Below are positions 1-5,445 of a DNA stretch of 6,933 nucleotides, piece by piece. Position numbers and translations under genes: made by a program. The notes beneath the pieces are model-generated. The model was not told the origin of the DNA. It was given only the letters and a program-made list of their open reading frames with translations, and searched no databases. The stretch spans positions 1 to 6,933 of the forward strand of contig CALCPT010000305.1 in NCBI GenBank assembly GCA_937897265.1, in the 5' to 3' direction. The first letter of the stretch is position 1. Every line of letters starts with the position of its first letter. The DNA comes from an uncultured Alcaligenaceae bacterium. GTDB lineage: Bacteria > Pseudomonadota > Gammaproteobacteria > Burkholderiales > Burkholderiaceae_B.

Positions 1-42
1 ACATTGGCGTGACTGGAGTTCAGACGTGTGCTCTTCCGATCT
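1..42 (+). other. Illumina sequencing adapter remnant (non-genomic)
   Basis: Positions 9-42 are a full-length match, from memory, to the 34-nt Illumina TruSeq index-primer/read-2 adapter, beginning GTGACTGGAGTTC and ending GCTCTTCCGATCT. Positions 1-8 (ACATTGGC) sit where an 8-nt i7 index would lie (index read GCCAATGT). They also contain ATTGGC, the complement of the 6-nt index GCCAAT, but the two bases before it are AC, not the AT that ends the P7 primer, so the 8-nt reading fits better. The segment is untrimmed library sequence at a contig end. Genomic sequence starts at 43, directly after the T at the ligation junction. Confidence 0.97.
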
Positions 43-432
43 GAAATCGAAGTGACCGAAAGCCATGCAGCAGATTCTGCGGCAGAAATCTTTGGTCAGC
101 TGAAATCGATTCGTACCTTGGGTGTTGAGGTGGCGATCGATGACTTTGGAACGGGCTACTCTTCGTTTGCAAGGCTTGCGAATATGCCAATCAATCGCCT
201 AAAGATCGATTCAGGCTTTATCTCTGCATTGCATGACACAACGCAAAAGAAGATCATCATTGCGATTATTAACTTGGCCAAGACGCTAGATCTTGAAGTG
301 ACGGCCGAAGGTGTCGAGAACGCTGAACAACAACAAGCCTTAATTGCTGCAGGGTGTCATCGTGCGCAAGGTTGGCTCTACTCAAAGGCACTGCCTTTAG
401 CTGACGTACTTAAACTACAACCTTACCTTTGA
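43..432 (+). CDS. EAL-domain protein, C-terminal fragment (c-di-GMP phosphodiesterase), 5' end missing
   Basis: This is the C-terminal half of an EAL domain, the family that hydrolyses cyclic di-GMP to linear pGpG. The frame enters at EIEVTES (the ELTES-type metal-binding strand), followed by IDDFGTGYSS, LKIDSGF (lysine), AEGVE and QGWLYS. All late catalytic and metal-binding motifs are therefore present. The EAL signature itself, the upstream NxS strand and any sensory or GGDEF domain lie beyond the contig edge. A GTG at 28 is in frame but lies inside adapter sequence, so it is not a real start. The stop is TGA at 430-432, just after the domain ends, so EAL is the last domain of the protein. 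The gene lies 11 nt upstream of the histidine kinase and is probably its operon partner. It is a divergent paralogue of the EAL domain in the downstream response regulator, not a duplicate. Whether the complete protein is active cannot be judged. Confidence 0.93.
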   Translation, partial: EIEVTESHAADSAAEIFGQLKSIRTLGVEVAIDDFGTGYSSFARLANMPINRLKIDSGFISALHDTTQKKIIIAIINLAKTLDLEVTAEGVENAEQQQALIAAGCHRAQGWLYSKALPLADVLKLQPYL

Positions 433-443
433 GCTAATAAAGT

Positions 444-2498
444 TTGAGTCACTTTAATGCCTTTGTAGCAGCTGGGCGGGTACTCTTTACTCAATTTAAA
501 TTGCGTAGGGGCTCGAGGCGACTATTGATTTGGGTAATGGTGCTAGTGGCCGCTACCTTTATCATCTCTAGCGCCTTGTTTAACGCGACCAATCGATATG
601 CAACCGCCGTGCAGTTTTGGTCAAAGCAACTGTCTCATCAAACGCTGGTGTTGGCCGAGCATGCCAATCAGTCATTGTTTTCGGCAGAAATGGTGTTGGA
701 CACACTTTCCGATTACATGATCGAACAACTGGTTCTGGCAGATCAAACCAAATCCCAAGCAATGAACGACCTGAGCGTGCCCAGGATGTTGCAGGAAATG
801 GTGCGGGTCAACCGGTTGATTGAAGGGATTAGTGTAGTGCTGCCGACTGGTCGCGTCATCAGTTCATCAAATCGTGAAGTTTCGCTATTTGACCTTGAGC
901 GTCAAAAAAACGAATTTCTCCAGATTTCCCCACGGTCTTCAAGCGATAATTTTCTCGGACCTCCACGGTTTGATGATAAGACAAGACAATGGCTGTTTGA
1001 TCTGTGGCGCGAAGTTAAAACTCGCGACGGCTCAAGCCAAGCCTGGTTGCGTATTGAGTTATCTCTGCAGCCGTTTTCTGAGCTCTACGAAAAAGTGGTT
1101 AAAGACCTTGGTAAGGGCGCTTCGGTGAGTTTGTACCGCAGTGACTATACGCTGATGTCGCGCTGGCCCTCTGCTGATGCACTGGTCGGTATGCAAAATC
1201 TGACGAGCGCGACCCGAACCCTCATCGGTGCACAACAACTTGCACATGGTGTCCTAGTGACGGACTCTGAGCGTCTGACAGAATCAAATAGTACCGATTT
1301 GCGCATGGTTGCCGCGCGTCGCGTCGAACAGTTTCCTCTGATTGTCACTAGCGTGATCACGCGTGATCTATTTTTAAGAGAATGGGACGATGTTCTGCAT
1401 AAGATTCTGTGGCGCTCCGGCCTCGCTCTGCTACTTTTGAGCTTAGGCGCTTGGTGGTTATTGCGCTCTGACACACGATTGCAGTTAGAGTTAAGAGACC
1501 GTTTGGCCACGCAAGAGGCCTTGCGCAAGGCGCACGAAGAACTTGAGTCGCGCGTGCTAGAACGCACGAGAGCGCTCCGCTTAGAAGTTGCCGAGAGGCG
1601 ACGTGTCGAACTTGAGTTGGTGCGCGCCAATGCATTGACTTACTCGATTTCACACCGTGCGGGCATGGCTGAAGTGGCTAACAGCGTGTTGCATAACGTC
1701 GGTAATGTGTTGAATAGTGCGAATGTCTCCGCGTTGATTTTGTATGAACAGCATAAAACGACTTCGCTGAAGGATTTTCCGTTGGCGATCAGCTTGCTGG
1801 CTGCACACCGGAATGATTTGGCGCGATACTTGCTAGAAGATTCGCAGGGCAGTCAGCTGCCTGAGTACTTAACACTCTTGGCTGAGGTGTGGGAGGCTGA
1901 ATACGCGAATGCTATTAAAGAGCTCGAGCAATTAATGTTGAGTATGCAGCACATTAAAGAGATCGTTGCCCGCCAACAGTCGCTCAGTGGCCAAGGCGGC
2001 CTTAAAGTTCGAATGAATTTGAAAGAGGTACTGCACGATGCCATATCACTTTTGGCGGTGCAATTAAGAGAAGCTGAAATTGAAGTGACTTGTCAGGTCG
2101 GCGATGCGGTATGGTGGACGGGTGATCGTATCAAATTAACTCAGATTATCTTGAACATTGTGATGAATGGACAGCAAGCGGTGATGGCTTCGGTTGAAAG
2201 AAACATACGCAAATTGCAGATCCAGGTCAGTCAAGGTATTGACCATACGTTGCGCATTGATTTTATTGATAACGGTATCGGCATGAATGAGGCGACATTG
2301 AGCGCGCTGTTCTCTTACGGGTTTACGACAAAAGAGAACGGTCATGGTCTTGGTCTGCACGCAAGTGCCGTGGCGGCCCACGAAATGGGCGGCACGCTGA
2401 CAGCCCACAGCGATGGTATGTATTTGGGCTCGACCTTTAGTTTGACCCTTCCGATTGATCGAACCGCAGTCCAACCAGAACAGGTTGATGTGTCATGA
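444..2498 (+). CDS. Transmembrane sensor histidine kinase, HNVGN-type H-box
   Basis: A 684-residue membrane sensor kinase. A basic N-terminus leads into a first membrane helix at about 27-47. A roughly 270-residue domain follows, predicted to be periplasmic and resembling PDC/dCache sensors by layout only. The second membrane helix is at about 321-340, followed by a charged coiled coil at 345-395. The dimerisation region carries LHNVGNVLNS with H417 as likely phosphoacceptor; a second histidine, H404 (SISHRAG), is less likely. The ATPase domain shows the N box (N571, N575), G1 DNGIGM (609-614), the F box with FTTK (627-630) and G2 GHGLGLH (633-639), so ATP binding should be intact. There is no HAMP, PAS or receiver domain. 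The start is uncertain: TTG at 444 is used because it gives an intact first helix and 11-nt spacing from the upstream gene, but only a weak AAAG precedes it. A TTG at about 525 behind GAGG is an alternative. The stop overlaps the next start, implying translational coupling and making that protein the probable phosphotransfer partner. The signal is unknown. Confidence 0.93.
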   Translation: MSHFNAFVAAGRVLFTQFKLRRGSRRLLIWVMVLVAATFIISSALFNATNRYATAVQFWSKQLSHQTLVLAEHANQSLFSAEMVLDTLSDYMIEQLVLADQTKSQAMNDLSVPRMLQEMVRVNRLIEGISVVLPTGRVISSSNREVSLFDLERQKNEFLQISPRSSSDNFLGPPRFDDKTRQWLFDLWREVKTRDGSSQAWLRIELSLQPFSELYEKVVKDLGKGASVSLYRSDYTLMSRWPSADALVGMQNLTSATRTLIGAQQLAHGVLVTDSERLTESNSTDLRMVAARRVEQFPLIVTSVITRDLFLREWDDVLHKILWRSGLALLLLSLGAWWLLRSDTRLQLELRDRLATQEALRKAHEELESRVLERTRALRLEVAERRRVELELVRANALTYSISHRAGMAEVANSVLHNVGNVLNSANVSALILYEQHKTTSLKDFPLAISLLAAHRNDLARYLLEDSQGSQLPEYLTLLAEVWEAEYANAIKELEQLMLSMQHIKEIVARQQSLSGQGGLKVRMNLKEVLHDAISLLAVQLREAEIEVTCQVGDAVWWTGDRIKLTQIILNIVMNGQQAVMASVERNIRKLQIQVSQGIDHTLRIDFIDNGIGMNEATLSALFSYGFTTKENGHGLGLHASAVAAHEMGGTLTAHSDGMYLGSTFSLTLPIDRTAVQPEQVDVS

Positions 2499-4750
2499 TG
2501 TTGCAAAAAAATTTAACAAGCTTGCAAGAAAATCTGCCCAGACGGATTCTGGTCATCGATGACAACCTTGCGATCGGCGAAGACTTTTTGAAGGTGCTAG
2601 CCGTTCGTTCTGTCAAGAGTCTTCACTTAAAAGATATGGCGGCTGGTTTATTTGGTCGCCAACCGCCCGCAAAATTTCACGAGATTGAATATCGCATTGA
2701 TGTCGCGACACGTGGGCAAGAAGGCCTTGAGCGCGTGCGCGAGGCGCAAAAACAAAACGATCCCTATTCTCTGGTGTTCGTCGATATGCGGATGCCTAAC
2801 GGTTGGAATGGAATCGAGACCACGCAGCGTATGTGGCAACTCGACCCGCAATTGCATGTGGTTTTATGTACGGCGTTCTCAGATTTTTCTTGGGGCGAGA
2901 TCCGTGAGCAACTTGAAAATAGTGATCGGTTTTTGATTCTAAAAAAGCCTTTCGATAATATCGAAGTTCAACAAATTGCTGACTCACTGACGAGTAAAGC
3001 GTTGTCCGAGCGATCTCTGCGGGAGGCAGACCGCGAATTACGTGAGCGCATCGAGCAATTACGGTTGCTCGAAGCGACAGTGACCTATGTGAATGACGGT
3101 GTCTGGGTCACGGATGTCGATCTGATAAACGGACCCAAAGTTATTTTTGCCAACGATGCTTTGACCAAGATGTCGGGCGTTTCGCGTGAGCAGCTTCTTG
3201 GTCAGCGCCCACCGCTGCTAAAGCCCGGTCAGCTCGACCCCTTAGAGCGCGCAACAGTGAGTGCGGCCTTCAGTGAGCGAAAACCTCTGAGCGTTGAAGT
3301 ATTGACGTACGCTAATCCGAAACAGCCTAGCTGGATTGCCTTAGACGTTGTGCCGCTTTTTAACGAGCAAGCCGTATGTACAAATTTTGTCGGCGTTCAG
3401 CGCGATATCTCAATGCAAAAGCAAGCCGCACTAAAGATTGAGCAACTTGCCTTTACGGATGCCCTGACCGGTTTGGCTAATCGTCGTATGTTGACGACAC
3501 GCTTGAGCGAAGCGCTGCAAGCTTGCTTGGATGAGCACAATTATGGCGCGTTAATTTATTTGGATCTGGATAATTTTAAGAATGTGAATGATGCCTTTGG
3601 TCATCAACAAGGGGATCAATTTTTGATCGAGGTGAGTCAGCGTTTATTGAGCTGTGTTCGAGCGGATGAAACGGTAGCGCGGATTGGCGGCGATGAGTTT
3701 GTGGTGTTGCTGCGCAATCTTGGTGGCGACCACGCGTTGTCTGGTTCTAGGGCACTCGCTTCGGTGCAGCGTATTCTAGGTTTGCTCGCGAGTCCGATTT
3801 TGTTGCAGGGGACTGCCCAAGATTCTTCCGCCAGCGCCGGTGTGATTTTAATTGGAGATCATCAGGCGAGTGCAGAGGTCTTGCTACAAAATGCGGATAT
3901 GGCGATGTATCAGGCGAAGGCCCAAGGCAAGGATACGTTTCGTTTCTTCGATGCGCAGATGCAAGCGAGTTTGGACGAGCGTTTGCTGATGGCCAACGAA
4001 TTGCGCCAAGCGATTCAAGGTAAGCAGCTTAACTTGCACTTTCAGCCTCAAATTGATTCAAATCTCAAAGTCAGCGGAGCTGAAGCCTTGTTGCGCTGGA
4101 AAAATCCTACCTACGGCAATATTTCGCCCGGCTTGTTTGTGCCGCTTGCCGAAAAAATTGGTTTTATCAAGCAGCTTGGTGGTTGGGTGCTAGAGCAGTC
4201 TTGTATTGAGCTTTCTAGGTGGTCTCAGATTGAGCACATGCGTGAACTCAAATTGGCTGTCAACATCAGTCCGATGCAGTTTCAACAACCAGACTTCACC
4301 GAGACGGTACTCAGTGCGCTAAAAGCCAGCGGAGCGCCACCCGAGCGACTGAAGCTCGAGCTGACTGAAAGCATGCTTGTCAATGATTTGGGTGATGTCA
4401 ATCGCAAGATTGCTTCGCTCAAAGACATCGGTATCGCGGTTTCACTTGATGACTTTGGTACTGGCTATTCGTCGCTTAATTACCTTAAGCGTTTATCGCT
4501 TGATCAGCTCAAAATTGACCAGTCCTTTGTGCGAGATATGCTGACCGACGCCCATGGGGCTGCGATCGCACGTACCATCGTGACGCTCGGCCACTCTTTA
4601 GGCTTAGAAGTGATTGCCGAAGGCGTTGAGACCGTAGGGCAGCAAGAGTTTTTACAAGATATTGGTTGTTTGGCATTTCAAGGGTATTTGTATAGCCGGC
4701 CAATCCCTGCGCATGACTTTGAGAGTTTTGCACGCTTGCATATGCATTGA
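2495..4750 (+). CDS. Response regulator with REC-PAS-GGDEF-EAL (c-di-GMP synthesis and breakdown)
   Basis: A 751-residue cytoplasmic regulator. The REC domain (about 16-165) has acidic D22/D23, phosphoacceptor D97 in VFVDMRM, T126 and K151 before PF, so it should be phosphorylatable. About 25 extra residues separate helix 1 from strand 2 (about 40-65). A linker coiled coil (about 170-192) leads to a PAS domain (about 193-313). The GGDEF domain (about 316-487) has LDLDNF metal and substrate residues (D357, D359, N365) and an intact GGDEF at 398-402, but its I-site is R389-A-D-E392, not RxxD. The EAL domain (about 495-747) has EAL at 530-532, N590, E622, DDFGTG (652-657), K673, E709 and Q729, so phosphodiesterase residues are complete. 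It is expected to make c-di-GMP from GTP and/or hydrolyse it to pGpG, with phosphorylation or PAS input setting the balance. The ATG at 2495 overlaps the kinase stop (ATGA); a second ATG follows immediately at 2498. The coupling supports a cognate kinase-regulator pair. The net direction of activity cannot be inferred. Confidence 0.96.
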   Translation: MMLQKNLTSLQENLPRRILVIDDNLAIGEDFLKVLAVRSVKSLHLKDMAAGLFGRQPPAKFHEIEYRIDVATRGQEGLERVREAQKQNDPYSLVFVDMRMPNGWNGIETTQRMWQLDPQLHVVLCTAFSDFSWGEIREQLENSDRFLILKKPFDNIEVQQIADSLTSKALSERSLREADRELRERIEQLRLLEATVTYVNDGVWVTDVDLINGPKVIFANDALTKMSGVSREQLLGQRPPLLKPGQLDPLERATVSAAFSERKPLSVEVLTYANPKQPSWIALDVVPLFNEQAVCTNFVGVQRDISMQKQAALKIEQLAFTDALTGLANRRMLTTRLSEALQACLDEHNYGALIYLDLDNFKNVNDAFGHQQGDQFLIEVSQRLLSCVRADETVARIGGDEFVVLLRNLGGDHALSGSRALASVQRILGLLASPILLQGTAQDSSASAGVILIGDHQASAEVLLQNADMAMYQAKAQGKDTFRFFDAQMQASLDERLLMANELRQAIQGKQLNLHFQPQIDSNLKVSGAEALLRWKNPTYGNISPGLFVPLAEKIGFIKQLGGWVLEQSCIELSRWSQIEHMRELKLAVNISPMQFQQPDFTETVLSALKASGAPPERLKLELTESMLVNDLGDVNRKIASLKDIGIAVSLDDFGTGYSSLNYLKRLSLDQLKIDQSFVRDMLTDAHGAAIARTIVTLGHSLGLEVIAEGVETVGQQEFLQDIGCLAFQGYLYSRPIPAHDFESFARLHMH

Positions 4751-4774
4751 GTCTAAGATAATGCTGTGCCGGAT

Positions 4775-4799
4775 GGGCGCGTCGTTAAAGTGCCCTTTT
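4775..4799 (+). terminator. Possible rho-independent terminator after the c-di-GMP cluster
   Basis: A GGGCGC arm (4775-4780) pairs with GTGCCC (4790-4795), including one G-U pair, across a 9-nt loop, and four T residues follow at once (4796-4799). It sits 25 nt past the response-regulator stop, where a terminator would be expected. The stem is short and the T tract is interrupted by G, so it is at best a weak terminator. It separates the signalling genes from the oxidoreductase operon. Confidence 0.35.
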
Positions 4800-4818
4800 G
4801 AAAGCAATAGCCCTTTTG
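4792..4818 (+). repeat. 9-bp direct repeat GCCCTTTTG, two copies
   Basis: GCCCTTTTG occurs at 4792-4800 and again at 4810-4818, with start points 18 bp apart. The first copy overlaps the right arm and T tract of the possible terminator. A 9-bp exact repeat is unlikely by chance in 186 bp (my rough estimate is below 0.1 expected), but no function can be assigned. A small local duplication is possible. Confidence 0.5.
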
Positions 4819-4874
4819 CGTATATGGTTTTTAAATGAGTCGCCGTCACAGTCAAAAAAACAGCTAAAACCCTG

Positions 4875-4903
4875 CTGACTTGGGTGATTCGCTCAGGTAT
4901 AGT
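4875..4903 (+). promoter_or_regulatory. Candidate sigma70 promoter for the oxidoreductase operon
   Basis: CTGACT at 4875-4880 (four of six matches to TTGACA) and TATAGT at 4898-4903 (five of six to TATAAT) are separated by exactly 17 bp. Transcription would begin near 4910, giving a leader of about 27 nt before the ATG at 4937. The position is right for a dedicated promoter of the 2Fe-2S and molybdopterin subunit genes, which would make them independent of the upstream signalling cluster. It was identified by eye only. Confidence 0.55.
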
Positions 4904-4927
4904 CATCTGTAATTCTTTTGACCTGAG
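4892..4927 (+). promoter_or_regulatory. 7-bp inverted repeat around the promoter -10 and RBS (possible operator or RNA hairpin)
   Basis: CTCAGGT (4892-4898) and ACCTGAG (4921-4927) are perfect inverted repeats 22 nt apart. The left arm touches the first base of the -10 hexamer and the right arm includes most of the GAGG ribosome binding site (4925-4928). It could be a repressor site, or an RNA hairpin masking the RBS if transcription starts upstream of 4892. With a start near 4910 the left arm would not be transcribed, favouring a DNA site. A perfect 7-bp pair somewhere in this gap is expected about once by chance. Confidence 0.3.
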
Positions 4928-4936
4928 GCATTTTTC

Positions 4937-5434
4937 ATGGAACTCAAAGTAAACGGTACGGTTCACAATGTTGATGTCGAGCCAGATATGCCCTTGTTGT
5001 GGGCGTTGCGAGAAGTGCTAGGGTTGACGGGCACTAAATATGGTTGCGGTGTCGCACAATGTGGCGCCTGTTCTGTACAGATCAATGGCGAGTTGGTGCG
5101 CTCTTGCTCGATTCCTGTAGCGAGTGCCGCCGGGCAGGCGATCACCACCGTTGAAGGGTTGTCTAAAGACACGAGCCACGCGGTGCAACAGGCTTGGATT
5201 GCACTCGATATTCCACAGTGCGGCTATTGTCAGTCGGGTCAAGTCATGGCGGCGGTTGCTCTGCTCAAGCGCGTGCCCAAACCCACTGATGCTGATATCG
5301 ATGCTGCGATGACGAATATCTGCCGCTGTGGCACCTACCAACGTATCCGCGATGGCATCCACGTCGCGGCGGGACAAAAGCAATTGGCCGACGTGTTGAA
5401 TGATTACGCGACCGCTGGCGTTGCAAAAGCATAA
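4937..5434 (+). CDS. (2Fe-2S)-binding small subunit of a molybdenum hydroxylase, IorA-like
   Basis: A 165-residue iron-sulfur subunit of the xanthine dehydrogenase/aldehyde oxidoreductase family, passing electrons from the molybdenum site to an external acceptor. The N-terminal plant-ferredoxin-type cluster uses C37, C42, C45 and C57 ([13 protein letters not shown]). The C-terminal four-helix domain holds the second cluster with C95, C98 (QCGYCQSG), C129 and C131 (ICRCGTY). All eight cysteines are present and the length is typical for a stand-alone small subunit. There is no signal peptide, so export, if it occurs, would be by hitchhiking with the Tat-bearing large subunit. The ATG at 4937 has GAGG 8 nt upstream and gives the usual family N-terminus. 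The stop lies 11 nt before the large-subunit start. Closest by memory to isoquinoline 1-oxidoreductase alpha subunits, but many relatives act on aldehydes or N-heterocycles, so the substrate is open. Confidence 0.95.
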   Translation: MELKVNGTVHNVDVEPDMPLLWALREVLGLTGTKYGCGVAQCGACSVQINGELVRSCSIPVASAAGQAITTVEGLSKDTSHAVQQAWIALDIPQCGYCQSGQVMAAVALLKRVPKPTDADIDAAMTNICRCGTYQRIRDGIHVAAGQKQLADVLNDYATAGVAKA

Positions 5435-5439
5435 GGAGG
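5435..5439 (+). promoter_or_regulatory. Strong Shine-Dalgarno of the molybdopterin subunit gene
   Basis: GGAGG follows the TAA stop of the small subunit directly (TAAGGAGG) and lies 6 nt before the ATG at 5446. This near-perfect site fixes the start of the large subunit and implies efficient re-initiation, consistent with balanced production of the two subunits. Confidence 0.9.
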
Positions 5440-5445
5440 CTGAAC

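Noticed and set aside
1145..1630. 161-codon open frame on the minus strand inside the kinase gene
   Set aside because: Its product is a Ser/Arg-rich sequence without domains and lies entirely within a well-supported gene. It is a shadow frame.
43..4702. Recent duplication of the EAL domain (43-432 versus the regulator's EAL)
   Set aside because: The two share only family motifs and differ through most intervening residues, so they are old paralogues and not a recent repeat.
4833..4852. Possible CRP-like site (TGAGT and TCACA half sites)
   Set aside because: The half sites are 5 bp apart instead of 6 and the left one is a poor match to TGTGA.
4850..4880. Minus-strand terminator-like element (CAGC...GCTG followed by seven T)
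   Set aside because: The stem is only 4 bp, it overlaps the candidate -35, and no minus-strand gene needs a terminator here.
4751..4936. c-di-GMP riboswitch linking the signalling genes to the oxidoreductase operon
   Set aside because: The predicted leader is about 27 nt, too short for a GEMM-type fold, and no conserved riboswitch core was seen in the gap.
4652..4966. Minus-strand frame of 104 codons across the intergenic gap
   Set aside because: It overlaps the ends of two confident + strand genes, has no clear ribosome binding site or domain, and the gap holds better-supported promoter elements.
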